A stretch of DNA of 64,000 nucleotides from NCBI GenBank assembly GCA_902729315.2, contig LR746277.1, forward strand, positions 1,493,001-1,557,000, read 5' to 3'. The stretch comes from Spirodela intermedia (lineage: Eukaryota > Streptophyta > Magnoliopsida > Alismatales > Araceae). Positions 26,229-39,561 of this stretch are shown in pieces. The stretch's first letter is position 1. Each line of letters starts with the position of its first letter. The notes under the pieces were generated by a model, which was not told the DNA's origin, made no database searches, and was given only the letters and a program-made list of their open reading frames with translations. The position numbers were made by a program, and so were the translations under genes.

Positions 26229-26726
26229 TGATGAGGTCCACATAGGCGACGAAGTTGACTATCACCCACCTCAACCGATGCGGGAGAGGTAGGATAGAAG
26301 TTGTGTAGTCTCACCCACTTGAAGGGTGGCTTGAGAGTCTGACCCGCTCCAAGGGTCATTATTCCCTCCTACCTTCCTATGTTCCTGTCTTTCTAAAGGC
26401 CCCCTGTGGTCCTATATCTCCCTCACACTCTCTTCATCTCTCATTTTCCTTTGACTTCCCTTATCTTTTATGAATCATATGATCTACAGTGATCTTTCCT
26501 TAGTGTGACACACTCTCCTTTCCCCTTGGCTTGGAACGATGCAGAAAACCTTCTCTCATCTACAGTGTCGTGACATCTTCACGACATCACCAACCAACCC
26601 AGTCTTCTCTCTCTCTCTCTCTCTCTCTCGCTGCAGCAGGCTATCATCCCACCCCATCTGGTGTATTATCCTATTCATCAGGGTATTCGCATCCATTGGC
26701 CTATCCCAATATCTGGAGCTCTATCA
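26229..26726 (+). repeat. 3' LTR of the gypsy element
   Basis: It begins TGATGAGGTCC and ends GGAGCTCTATCA. It contains a longer (TC)n run near 26607 than the 5' copy. It ends 264 bases downstream (in plus coordinates, before) of the stop of the minus-strand gene at 26991, so it could lie in or just beyond that gene's 3' UTR. Confidence 0.92.
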
Positions 26727-26990
26727 CAACCCTGTGTCGTTCCACAAGAGCGTTAGGCAGTGAATGAGCTGTCCTAGAGCAGCATTACGAAGAGGAAGGG
26801 GATTGCACACAGAAAAACACAAGTGATCAGAAGACCCATGAGCTAGGCCTAGTTTTTTCTTTTTTTCTCATAAAACACAAGTTTTGAATTAATTACCCAT
26901 AACTTTACAGAATTTGTAACTTATTGTATGGCAATCACAGCAGAAACACTATCAGAACCCAGCATTGGCCCGGAGAAGGCTCGAGGCCGG

Positions 26991-29900
26991 CTAACCTGCC
27001 GATGAGCAGGAAACTGTGCCTGCAGGGCCGGCTTTCTTTCTTGTGGCGACAGCAGCAGAAGCTCCCTTTTCAGAAGCCGCCCTCCTCAGCATCCTCAGTG
27101 ATCCCAGCGACTTCTTCAGGAGTTGCCATTGGCCTGGTTTGTTCTGCTCCATCAACTTCAACTGCGCTCGTCGAAATTTCCGGTGTGCAAACCAGGACCC
27201 TCCTCGCCACCCCAGACTGTACCTGCAATGCAAAACAACAAAAAAAATGCAGGAATATGGTCTACTGGGTGCCGAGTCTTTGACAATTTGACAGCATGAA
27301 CAATCCCATTGCAGCACAATCGTTGTAGAAACCAACAGCCGTATATTCAGAATGGTGCCACGACCCATGCCGAGAACATTGAAGAAAGAAGACAAATAAG
27401 AGCTTGGACCCAAAAAGTATCTGTTAATACCACAAGAAATGCCCATATATCTATGCAGAAACATGACATAATTAGAAACCAATTATTACGCCCACAGGCA
27501 GATCTGATGACATCTCTAACCAACAGAGGAAGCCATATGTCAACAGAAAGCAAAAACCATTTCCAGATGAAATGGGTAAACAATCTCCGCATCCTTTACC
27601 CACAAATCCATCCAAAAAATCTGCGTTGAAAGAGAGAAACTAATAACTCAGAAACCAATATCCGTCAGCTCTAATCATGCTCAGCGTGGCATCAAAATTT
27701 TTAGTGAGCAGACCCCAAAACAGACAATTATTATTTTTGACCTGTATCAGAATCTTATGGCACTCATTAACCTCGAACACATGTATCTTTATCACAGCCC
27801 ACCATTGCTAAGGAGATTCGTCCGATCTTCCAGCTCAATATGGAATGGTGTAGTCTGTCCTGACAATCGTATTCCTTTCCCCTTTCCGAGTTATTTCACC
27901 TGAGTTAGCATGTCCTGATTCTTTGAAGACAAAAATATAAGTTCAAAGTATAATCATATAAACAGAAACTGTCGTACTTAATTAATGCAATTTAGGATCA
28001 GAAAATAAGAATTTACTCCATCCCCATAAATAGCAAAGGTACATGGAAATAAACAAAGGCGGATTTTCCTTCAAACACCCAAGTTTAGAAACCTTTAGTT
28101 CAGATACGACCACAGAGAGGGAGATATGACAGAAGTTAACACATAGCCAACACATTATATCATAGAAAAGATATAGAATAGACAAAACCAGGCTAGAGGT
28201 ACAAACAGGTTTAAGAAACCAAGAGCTAACCCAATTATCAAAGAAGTCCATCCAGTAGCAAGACAAGTCGCCATGCTAACACCCCCAGAACTAACAATCT
28301 TTCTTATCTCTTCATGCCTTACGTCAGTACTGCTTTTCATCTGTCCAAGGAGAAATTCATCCACAGATAAAATTTTAGATGATAAATACAAAAAATTGAA
28401 AAGATAGAGCCGTAAGTAAAAATAGCAACATTACTATATTCAAAATCTTAAGAGCATCCTTAATAGTAAACAAATACTGAGTATCATTATTGGAATTGAA
28501 GAAACAAAAGTAAACATTTTCCCCAAAGATTAGACAAAAGGTTCCAAAACTAAAAGACATGGTTGACGAAATATATAGATGAAGACAAAGACGAAGAAAT
28601 AATATAAACAAAAAAGGGCTACAGCAGAAACCTGTTGACGAAAGAAGGCACCATCTAAGGAATGTATGATGAACTTATTTCCAAGCTTTGTAAGGCTGCT
28701 AAAGGATGTGGTACCTCATTTCCAAACTTATTTAGACTGAAAAGAAGGATTCGAGATTTCTCTTAAATAATTATAATGCTCTCCGTTCCATTTAATTCTT
28801 TCACAGGTTTCTGATAACATGCACATAAAAATGGGCAACTACATAACTTTCTATCAGTTACAAAGCGAAAAAAATCGCTAATTTAACTTTGTAACGGGGA
28901 CCAAAGTGAAGGATTAAAAAAAAATGCCATACAAATCAGGAAGATGCTTCACCCATTAGCCTTCCATATGACAACTGATATCCAATGAATTAAAAAGTTC
29001 AACAGTCATCTAAGAATTGTACAAAGATGACATCTCCTCGAACAATCAAAAGAACTAGGGAGAAGGAATTCGAATGACTGAAAATAAAGTTAGGCACCCC
29101 ATCCACTATCTTTTTCCTTCTGCCAAATTTTCTTCGTTCTTTCTAGAATTCCTATTGAAAGAACTAGGAGTTTGTTGTAAAAAAATCTAGGATTTATTAC
29201 ATCCAATTTTAGATGTATGTAAATCCTTCAACCTGGATGTGTGACAAAAACTTATGGGTTAACCCAAGACAAAAATAATCCTGATTGCACGGATACATAC
29301 TGCAATTTATAAAATTGCCAGATATGCTGGCCAAGTGTCTGAACGATCACGTACGCAGATAAAACAAAACCTACAAACGTGACTGCGAAAATAGGGGTAT
29401 TTTATTTTCCATGTAAAGGTAGACAATATCGAAATGATCATAACACGAAGACAGGAATGAATAGCGTGTAATAGGGAGTAAGTGGGAACAAAGATATGAA
29501 ATAGGAACTGACACAGCATACACATTGCAGCAGGACAGTGGACATCAGATTTTCCTAATACAAGAAGAAAAGAAGAAATAAAGTCCAAATGTGAATCAGT
29601 AGCTTCACATTTGACATTGCAATCAACTATAGTATTTACTCCAACACGAGGTGACATTAGGCAAAAAATATTGATGGTTTTTAAAAAGGATCAAATAATA
29701 TTGCCAAAATATGCAGAATGACACTCCCCCAATTGGCATGCCATTGATCACATAATCAATCTGATCTACCAGCAATGTTGCAATTGTTGAGTTCGATACT
29801 GTTGGAAGTTCTAACAGGAATATTGTAAAACATTGAGAGTATTCTGGGAAAGAGTCTGTACGGTTTACTTCCTTTCAAGGGGTGTGAGAGGTCAATGATG

Positions 29901-32900
29901 GGTTGAGGCAGTATCCACCGTTCCTCCCGTCCTCCGTGACGGAGTAAAAACCTCCCGTCTGTGTTTCTTAACAGTTACCATCATTACTTCATAATCTTCA
30001 CTCATGGCAATGAAATTATCTTTTACAAAACATGCATCATTATGCCTTCCAGCAGAATCAAGGAGTCTCACATTGTCTTCTAGTCACACAGCAAATCCTA
30101 GTTGAACAATGAACACCACAAATTATGTTATGAAAAGAGTCTGATGGAACTTAATGTAAATAGATTAACCAGGCATTAATTTGTTGACATTACTACAAAA
30201 AATGCTAGTACGTGAAAAAATAATGTTTATCACGATGCAATTTATTTCCCGTTCTTATATCAATCTGTTTTTGTAAAAACATGAAGAAAATCTGACTTGC
30301 AACCATTCAAACAATAAGGCCGCTAACACAGTGGGATATATTAAGGTATGTTACGCTATACCTAAAATGGGTTTTGTGACATCAGTGCCCCAAAGTTATG
30401 AGTTTTCATTCCCTCAGATGGGTCCAGATCTGAGTTTTTGAATTTCTATGGACGTCCAATGCAACATCTACTACCCAATCTTCATGCAACGTTCCTGGGA
30501 CAGCTTAGAAAGATTTGAGAATATAGCAAAAAGAAGGGAGGGAAGAGAGGAGGAATATGGTGAATCTTCTCGTCGTTAAGAAAATGGAGAAACTGCCATA
30601 AATACCATGGAGATCTGACCAAAAAGGAATATTTTTCAGCGAAGAATAGTATGCTAACTCTATTATTTCTATTACAGATGGAAACATAACATTGAAAATT
30701 GAACAAAAAGGAACCTAGTATTTTAAAATAATAAGTGGAACAACTAAATCCATTAACTAACTGACCAACCAAGAGGTTCATACTAGCAACCTATTAACAA
30801 AACGGAAGGATGAAACACAACCAGTGACAATTGAGATAAATTTTCTGAAGTACTCCATTCAACATAGTTTAATATGTGAGCTTTTTTATGAGATTCCTAC
30901 ATGTCTCATGACTTCTTGTATAAAACACCAGATTACCATGAAAACTTAAACACCAGAAAATTGGGGCAAAAAGGAAGCAATGTCATATTATTATACTATT
31001 GAGATAGAAGCATGTAGAATCGCTCTCAATAAACTTTGAAATGACTATTGAGGCTTAGAGAAAAAATTACTACCAAATATTTAGGCTAAGTTATCAAGTC
31101 CAAATGGACTTCTACATTGCTGCAATGAGTGAAGAACATTCGGGATTAATGATATAATCTGAAAGCATATACAACAAAAAATGAACAAAAATCTGCAAAG
31201 AAAGTATGTAAGCCAAATAAAACCCAACATTTTCCTCACAAAAAACGTTTAGTAATTGCTGCACTCACAGTTTGTTCAATTGATTCAAGTCTCTTTTCTA
31301 CATTTACTTGATGGTAGTATCGTAATGAATAGCCTACACCATAAGAAAATCAAGAGAATCAGAGCAGAATGTCCAGTTAATGAATGTGCAGAATGTGAAA
31401 CGAAAAAAGGTCTCCCCCTACACAAATTTAGATTCCAGCCAAGGATCATGAGACAGCATTACAGGATTAGTTGCCCAACCCACATAAGTCAATTGACCGA
31501 ATTGGCTTATTCAAGAGGAGGGAATATAGGATTGGGTTCTCTTTCTATTACGAAAATAGTAATGGAAAAGCATTAGACGATAACATATGTTCTAGAAAAC
31601 TTCCACTATATGGCTCTCTTCGAAAGCATCATAGAAATTAAAAATTTAAGAGTATTTTTATTACCCATGATGAAATCATAAAAATGCCTTACGAAAAAAC
31701 ATCAATAATAAAGTAAACCAACTAAATGATGAATAACACACAGGTTCATAGCTAGAAGAAGCCCCATTATTATTCCAAAATTTCTTATAATAATCCACAT
31801 ATCAATGGCTTAATGAACTTGTCAACTCTTTAGGCCTTCAACAAAAGTCTCTTGGAGATATGCAGATTGACAATTATTAGAGTTATGTCAAAAAATGTAT
31901 TCTCTTGTTGATAAAGTACTCCATAATAAACGGCACTGATCAAAAAATAACTATATTAGGCCATTTAAAAGGCTCTTTTACTTTAAGATGACAATTCTGC
32001 GAAACATAAGAAATTTTTTGGACCGCTGTATTTGTGTTCTCAGGTAAACTGAATCACAAATAAAGTTCACCAGAGAAGAAGTACTAATTAAGTACTAAGG
32101 AGGGAATGATTCCGAAAAATCCAACTTTAAAAAGCCCATTCCTTTTGCTTGCAATGTGACAAGAAAAGGCTTCCCGATTGAATAAAAGTTCAAATTTTCA
32201 AGTCTAACATGAAACAAGACTGTATTCTGTGGTTTGAAAAAAAGATGGCAACTTACAACTTCTTTGTGGGATGTGAAATTATTATATCCAGAGAGATCCT
32301 TTATAGTACCATCCAAAGTCAAGTTAATGATTAATCATATCTTGCTGAATTTTGCAAAATTGAAAACGAGAAAAGAACTCAATGTCCTATGACCTCTTAT
32401 TTCGATTGGTGAAGCTTTCTTACCAGATATCCCATGAACTCTTTGAGGGAGAGGAATAAGAGGAAACTGCAACCAATTCATAAAAGCACAGTACACACCA
32501 TCGCTGCTGAGGTGTTTGTAACAAGCTGGTCTAGAGGAATGGGAATAGGAGATTGTCTTCAATTATAAGTGCATAAAATGTTTGTAACATAGGAAGAGCA
32601 TGTTATTCGAGCTTATGCCTGTTCTTAATAAACTACCTTGACAGATCAGGGGAAATGTGTGCTTTTTTTATATTCTTAGCATTATAATTTATGATCTGGC
32701 AAGTGAGGAGAAAACATAAACCCTTTCTTTAGACTTAAACGAGAAATTTGGTGACAAGAAAACGAGAAGTAATTGATGTAGAGATGATAAATTATCTTCC
32801 ATAAGGCGTTTATTAACACAGAATTTAATTGAAACGATTCTGTAAAGAAAAAAGGTCTAATAAAATGAGTTTCATACATGAACTCAAGGATAAATTCCTA

Positions 32901-33634
32901 CGAGTCCTTGCAGGAGAGTTGATATGGATTATCCCCTGCACCGAAATTATTTGATAATGTGGACATAATCAAACCCATTCAGCAAGAAATGAAACTCATT
33001 CAGCAACCATCTCACGAATCCTAACGATCACTCAAATCGACTGCCACGAGGAAAGGACATAATGGAGTTGAAATACAGCGAGCAAGATAAATGCTCGCAC
33101 GGACAAAGCAGCTACCAATTGCATTCCATTGTGATCACGAAGGAGAGGAATGAGAGAGTCGCCGACTCAAATACCACCTGCCCATGCAGTAGCAAGAGAT
33201 GCCACCGACGTTGAGATTGTGAACACGACCCGATGCCTCTCGAAGATTTCCTGAAAACATAGAATAAAACGGTACCTAATCAACGAAAAAGAAAACGGCA
33301 CATACGGAGAAAGAATAGAATAAAGCGATCAAACGAAAACGATATCCATCGAATAATCCCTACAAGGTGACCAACAACGTCCCCCCGGATCCATAATCAA
33401 ATACATAGAGAGCCGTACCTGCGTCACTAACGAGAAAGACGAAAATTCGTGCATAATCAAGAGATCCATTATAGAAAACAAGAGGCGACGCGGCGAACAA
33501 ACCTTTGTGGAGAGGTAAACGTCTTGAACAGCGGACCAGGAGTTGGAAGCCTTCCTCCTCAGGTCGGACAAGGCGGGGCGTAAGGCGGGGGAGGCCCCGT
33601 ATCCCCCAAACCTGAGTAGCTTAACCTTCAGCAT
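26991..33634 (-). CDS. Uncharacterised plant protein with two membrane segments (five exons)
   Basis: Minus-strand exons in order: 33634-33503, 33250-33178, 31333-31269, 28340-28231, 27222-26991 (stop TAG at 26993-26991). All four introns are GT-AG, and the joined frame is open for 203 codons with correct phase at every junction. Visible features: a basic N-terminus (MLKVKLLRFGGYG); a hydrophobic segment at about 52-72 (VVFTISTSVASLATAWAG); a charged helix at about 80-106 (EKRLESIEQ, RHEEIRKIV) that could form a short coiled coil; a second hydrophobic segment at about 108-131 (ATCLATGWTSLIIGYSLGW); and an Arg/Lys-rich tail (HRKFRRAQ and beyond). I recognise the general pattern of a conserved plant protein of unknown function but cannot name a role. 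A hairpin membrane topology is an inference. Confidence 0.85.
29800..29973. mobile_element. Candidate small solo LTR or TRIM in an intron
   Basis: A 174-bp block starts TGTTGGAAG and ends TTCTTAACA, giving inverted TGTT/AACA ends. It is flanked by GATAC (29795-29799) and GTTAC (29974-29978), a 5-bp match with one difference. It is slightly more GC-rich than the surrounding intron 3 of the minus-strand gene. No second copy is seen in this window, so this is a boundary-based guess. Confidence 0.4.
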
Positions 33635-33780
33635 CCAGCCCTCTTCCTCGCCTCACCCCCTGTCCTGCCACTATGTATCCATGAACAGATTTCCGGCAGC
33701 GGGGAGGAGGGGAGGGGAGGAGGGGGCTACGAGTTTCAATGGTGCATGGGAAAACGTCGAGCCTTTCCCCATTTAAGGTT
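33635..33780 (-). promoter_or_regulatory. Probable 5' leader of the minus-strand gene
   Basis: A GC-rich, CT/GA-rich patch directly upstream of the ATG at 33634; sequence beyond about 33780 falls abruptly to AT-rich. Boundaries are inferred and no TATA box is assigned. Confidence 0.4.
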
Positions 33781-34260
33781 CAAAATAATTACATGGGAGA
33801 TTATTTAAATTATCACTATACTTGTACATAGGGGTTATTTAGGAGTTAGGCATTATAAAACTTTTAATATACGGATAATTCATCGTAAAATAATCAGGGA
33901 AAAATGATTTAATCTCCTAGAATTAAATGGGAAGAAATTTCTGATTTGAGAATAACTCCTTATAAACCCTTCAGAAATTAAGATTATATTTCTTGCATTA
34001 ATTGGGACAACATTACCAACGAATTTTCTAATCTCACAATGGGAATTTTGCTTTCGTCTATAAATGATAAAAATCGTCTCTTATTATTATTATTATTAAA
34101 AAAAGTATAATATTTTCATCCTTTTAAAATGTCTATTAATGATATATAACATTATTTTCAAGCTTTATAGATCTAGTATGTTTTGTAATATATCACATTT
34201 AAGGGAAAAAAATAAATTCTTAATGAGTCAATCTCAACATTTATTTGATATAATTTTAAA
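33781..34260. other. AT-rich intergenic stretch with an ATT microsatellite
   Basis: No gene is seen. A short TTA/ATT triplet run lies at about 34081-34098. Confidence 0.6.
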
Positions 34261-34269
34261 TTCTTAATA

Positions 34270-34560
34270 CTTGCAATAGTAGCATCTAAATGACACTTAG
34301 TCTTACAACTAGATCATAAGTTTTCTCATAATCTATTCCTTCATATCATATCATTGAGCTACATGTTTAGCTTTATATATAGTTTACTTTGTACTCTTCA
34401 TTTAGTTTATTCCTAAATATCCCTTTTGTTCCTATAACTCTATGATGACTTAGTTTAGTATCAAGGTACTAAACTTCTTTCTTTTCAAATTATTGAAGTT
34501 TTTTTTATCTACAAGAGATTCATTAGTATTGTTGATTTGTATTTCAAAAGGCCATAAATC
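34270..34560 (-). pseudogene. Ty1/copia reverse transcriptase fragment
   Basis: On the minus strand, VIGTKGIFRNKLNEE (about 34440-34395) followed by YEGIDYEKTYD (about 34340-34310) matches the start of the copia RT domain. Stops lie between the two. Neighbouring sequence to about 34880 may belong to the same element but is unreadable. Confidence 0.7.
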
Positions 34561-34945
34561 ATCAATCTATCTTCAAAGATGATCTAGTTTTAACTTCATC
34601 CTCCACATCTCCCATAATATTTTTCTTTAAGTGGTCTTCTATAAACTTTCATTCTTTTAGTAGTTTTTCATTTTCAAGATTAGGTTATAGTAAAGCAATC
34701 TTATTATCATTTGTTTCATTAATTCCCACTAATGTCCATTCCATTTGATCTAGATTCTTCCACTTATCCTGATAATAGTTATTCAGCTCCTGCATATTAG
34801 GGAACTTACATATGATGAATCTGAGAGATCATTTGCTCTAGATGCATTAAGTGAAGATAGGGTACATGACTATATCTTGAGTTACATAAGAAAGCCTTTT
34901 CTCTACCACATTTAGCTTTGAGTCAAGCTACCTCTCATGTTAATT

Positions 34946-36695
34946 GACGTGACTTAGTCATTGTATAGTAAATCACGTAAATTTAAAATTTATAAAAGTA
35001 GAAAATACAAATTTTTAGATATTTAGAAGTATTTCTAAACAAATATATCAATTATAATTCAATAAATATTCTAAAAATAGTGGTAATTTTTTAGGTCGAT
35101 CACAGAAATGTAATATAATATCATGTAATTATTCAATTTTTTTTTCAAAGAATACTATTTTCTATGAATTTTATACTAAGAAATGAAAATAAAATATATT
35201 AAAATTCACAAAAAAGGGAAATAAGGGTGTAGATGTTAGGATGACGTCAGCGCCTGGCAAATGCGAATTAGGCAGAAACAGAGTTCTACCTGGTGATTCT
35301 TATGTAAGTGATTATAGATGATTTAATTGATCAAATTAAGATCTTTTGAAGCCGAAAGAATCGTAATTGAATGAAGTATATCTTGGTAAATTTAAATCAC
35401 ACAAATTATCACTAAATGAAACGGAAATTAAGTTGAAAGCAGGAAAACAAAGTTCTAGCATCGCGGCTGCGATGCGTCGACGATGCATTGGAATCCTAAG
35501 CATTCGGGAGGATCATTGTATAGTATTCATGACCTCGAAGGTTCTCCTTAAACAAGGATGACTAGGCAATCTCTAGATCTATTTGCAAAGTATAGAGATC
35601 AATGAAATGGGTCGTCGAATCGTCTCTGGCAGTTGTCACCTAGCGGAGCGAAAAACTGGCAACTTTGCAGCTCTCTAGCAACTGTCACCTAACGAAGATG
35701 AGCTAAATAGAGGTGGGGCGGGGCGTGTGTTAAAGAGCTTCATCATCAGATCCGCACAACAAGAGGAGGCTCTTCATCACATTTGGTACGCTCTTAGGAG
35801 GTGGCGACTCACCTCTTAGCGGATCGTCCTCTTTCCGACGACGACTTGTTCATCGATCAATCGGACATGTTTTACTCGATGGATTCGTGATCCTTTTATC
35901 ACGAATTGTTCAACAATTTTAGTAACAATGCTTTGTAATTCACGTTGACGAAATTTTCGCTGATGATCTAGCAATTATGACGGCTTAATCCTTGATCGGC
36001 GATCTACAGAAAAGTCACAATAATCAGATAAAAAATATGAGTTTTAGCTCTAGAAGGACTCGAGCCCACATTAGTTGTCAGCTTGCATGAAATAGATTGA
36101 AATAAGTACTCTAATACCTTTATCAAATGACATCATCATGGTATATCTCTATTATAAGAAAAGGGTATTGTAGGTATTAAAATCATTGAAGCCTTTCTAA
36201 GGAAGGTGTGACGTGGGTTTAGTCCTACATCGCTTGTGCGCCGAAGTTTCGGGCGAATATATACTAATATTACATTTGCAAGTAAGTCACTTTCTCCCAC
36301 ATGTATGACCACTCCTTGCCCCACAACTGGCTGGCCACTAGTGACATGGAAGGGAAGTGGCGCACACGTGCCCCCATCAGTCCTAGCTACTTGAGCCCTT
36401 ACTCATGGCTCCTCCTTGACTATGCTTCCAACCTGCTTGGGGGCCCGGTTGGCCGGCGAGTACCCTCCATTTTACTATATTTTTATTTTTATTTCTTTTC
36501 CTTCATTTATCTCAAAAGTAAGACTATAAAAATCATATAAATTTGTATAAAATTACATAATTAGCTAAAAATTCATATTAATCAACTGAAAACCACTTTT
36601 CACACTTTAACACAAATATAAGTCTATTTATCATGAGTTAAGGCTAAAACTATATTATTTACTAATTATTAACTCATGATAATGAAGACTTATCA
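34946..36695 (-). mobile_element. Solo LTR, Athila/Tat-like family, copy A
   Basis: A 1750-bp unit starts TGACGTGACTTAGTC and ends AAGACTTATCA (plus strand). It is flanked by TTAAT (34941-34945) and CTAAT (36696-36700), a target duplication with one transition. Read on the minus strand it starts TGATAAGTCTTCATTATC and ends in GTCACGTCA, the orientation established by the PBS after the copy at 42394. It has no internal region, so it is a solo LTR. It is more decayed than copy D. Confidence 0.85.
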
Positions 36696-38995
36696 CTAAT
36701 CATCAATTTCTTTCCTTATTTGATCAATAGCTTGCATTAACTATGTGGTTATGCACTCTTCAAGGTTTTGAACTTTTTAAGTAAATTTCTTCAATACTTT
36801 TTTGGACCACTTTCTTAAACCATCCTTTCTATTACTCAAGATAAAGCATTTGCATCTAAATAGTTTGAAGTAACTCATAAAAGCCTTTTTTAAAATTAAT
36901 TTATATAAGGGTTTTCTAACTTTCGACTTAATAACTTGCTTTACCACATATCATGCAATGTTTATGGCCTCTACTGAAAAGTAATTTGTTGAATGTCTTT
37001 TACCATATAACATGGAGCACATCTCATCTCATTGCCACTATTGCCATTGGTTTAATGCAATTTATGTTCCAATGATGTAATCCTTGGAAGAGTTTGTTTC
37101 AACATGTCATCCATATCCTAAAATTAAAAAACAATACCTGTCTTAGATAAAGTGATTACTTCATGAACAATGTCACTAATAAGATTGACTCATCCACAAG
37201 ACATAGAATAACTGAGTTTGAGACCCATAACCTTGCTCTAAAATAACATATTGTGGTGAAAGTTAGGAAAGATAACAATCAAGCTCAATCATTACCAATG
37301 CATGAGATCCTTCATCTTTGAATAGCAAAGAATAATTTTGACTAGCTTTGAATTCTCAAGGATCAAAATGATGCCCCTTGAATTAGCAAGAGTTGTCTAA
37401 AGTCACAAATGAACAAAAATCTCACTAAAACTTATCATTGGTTCCTATGAACTTCCAGCTTGATGGGCTTCGAATAGGTTAAAAATGTTGTTACTCTCCC
37501 ATAAAATTAGATTATAGAACAAAATAATAGAAAAATATATTAATAGGAAAAAGTTATATATATTACTAATTTAATGCATTATCTATAATGGTTTGGGCCT
37601 ACTTGTTTGACTTTTGGGGTTAAACTAGTTTTGGGATGGCCAAGAATTTGAGTCCTTGTTTTTATGTTTTTAGGCTACATATGTCAACAATTTTGGATAA
37701 TTCTTGTTTCTTGAAGTTGTGTTCTACATTTTTATAATGGGCCTACCACATACAACTTGAGTAGACTATCTTTGTGATTATGGATCATTTTATTAGGATG
37801 GCACATTGTTGCTTGAAAGAAAATAAATGATGCATTACAAGTACTCACTTATTTTTCAAGAAAGTGACTAGTTTGAGAGAAAGGGTCCCATAGCTTATCA
37901 CCTTTGATTGAGATACATGTTATTTTTCCACTTTTGGTGTATTCTTTAGAGGATATTTGATTCATGATTTAAATTTAGTTGTACAAATCACCTCTAAATT
38001 GATGGCTAAAATGAGGTGATAAATAACATATCTATGAATTTGATCAATTGCTTTTTAAGAAATAAATCAAAGCAATAAGACTTGGCCTATGCTAAAGAAT
38101 AATTTTCATTAAAAAATGGTCAAAGACTCCACAAATTGATCTCCATATACTACTATTATTTATTTTCCTTCAAAACTTGCTTGAGATTTGGTTCATGTAC
38201 TAGGACATTCAAGAACAAGTATAATAGATAATAATATGGCAAATCATATCCAATAATTTTATGAAAGTGTAAATACTGTCTTCTTTCATACATGCATAGT
38301 AATTATTAGGCAATATTCAATTTAGCTAATAAATTCTAGATAATATTATAGAAAAATACCTAGATATTATCCTACGAAAAGTTTCAATAACTTTAAATAA
38401 TCATTTTGAAGAATATGTAATCATCTTGGTGATTTTCAAGGGTCATGAGAATATTCAGTCGAGCTGGTAATATAAAATTATCATTTTATATCTGTTCTTG
38501 ACTTGTACATAATTTAGGGCTTTTTGTAGTAAAAATCATCAAAATTATCGAAATATTTAATTCTATAATCATAAAACTTATTAATCTATTCTTCTATATG
38601 TTATGATCATCATTAAAACATGTGCAACTCCTAAGGCCATCACATATAACAATTATGGTATGTTTAAAGCTTATAGAACATTAAGTTAGTGTAGTACCAA
38701 CTATTGTGGTTGATTCTCATGACACCAATCTAGGTGAGGAATAGAGAAGAATAGAGATTCAATAACAGAAAATGAAAAAAGAATCAATCAAAAGAAGATT
38801 AAAGTTCTAAGTTGGAAATCCTAGATACCTTGGTGACTATTTGAGAGGGTTACTACTCTCCACTCAGTCCTAAGGACTCCACACCCCTCTTCCTTCTCTT
38901 GTTCCCTCCTCTTTGCTCTTATGTCTCTTTGAATATTTGATAAAATCTATTCTAATTTAAGTTTTCATCCTTTGGCCCCTCCTTATTAGGTTCGA
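36696..38995. other. AT-rich repeat-like sequence, no gene
   Basis: No recognisable frame or motif. The composition matches the surrounding decayed retroelements. Confidence 0.5.
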
Positions 38996-39561
38996 TGTGG
39001 CTAAAAGTCCCAAGAGGTGGGGGTGAATTGATTTCCTATGTTTTTCTGTTCTATTATACTATTCTGCCTATGTATATGTGTCAATACTAGTTCTAACATA
39101 ATGTCTTAGATATATATGTAGATTCATTGAAATCAGTTCTCTTTTTCTCATGGGCTCACTATGGTCTCTCTCTCTTTCACTTGTAACTATGAGGGATACA
39201 AGAGTTCACTGAGCTATGTCTAATCTTGGAAGATTCACTTATCAGATTTTTCTATTTCATTCTAGAAACATAGTTGATTTCATCAAATTAGTGGCTCAAA
39301 CATCTCTATTCAATCTCCACACAGATTGCACCCCTCATGAATAAGTTTTTACTCTCAACACTATATACCTAAGTCAATACATTCGTCTCTTCAAAAACAA
39401 TACCCTCCATAGACATTTTCTAACTCTCAACACCTTATGCCTTAGCCTAACCCTTTTTCTACTCACAACTCAAGTTATCTTAGGACCTAATGAAGAGAGT
39501 CAACATTCATTGTAATTTGTTGACTTGTAGATCACTAAAGTTCATAAATGATGTGGGTAAA
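38996..39561 (+). mobile_element. Copia-type (SIRE-like) LTR, 5' part
   Basis: It starts at or near TGTGGCTAAAAGTCCCAAGA followed by GGTGGGGGTGAATTG. It aligns in inverted orientation with the nested LTR ending at 23517. It is cut after about 565 bp by copy B of the Athila/Tat-like LTR, which starts at 39562. Confidence 0.65.

Larger units (their letters stand above)
19468..26726 (+). mobile_element. Ty3/gypsy LTR retrotransposon, chromovirus-like, degraded
   Basis: The element has both LTRs (19468-20118 and 26229-26726), a PBS at 20122, gag, protease, RT-RNase H-integrase and a polypurine tract just before the 3' LTR. The order protease-RT-RNase H-integrase is that of gypsy. A chromodomain-like tail (GLEVLVQ, about 26119) after the integrase suggests a chromovirus lineage. 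All frames carry stops or shifts, so it is not autonomous. A copia-type LTR interrupts it at about 21.6-23.5 kb. The 5-bp flanks CAGTT (19463-19467) and CAACC (26727-26731) are not identical but differ only by transitions. Confidence 0.93.

Noticed and set aside
34946-36695. Plus-strand orientation for the 1.75 kb LTR family
   Set aside because: The copy at 42394-44160 is followed by a tRNA-Asp-type PBS in the opposite orientation, so copies A-D are on the minus strand.
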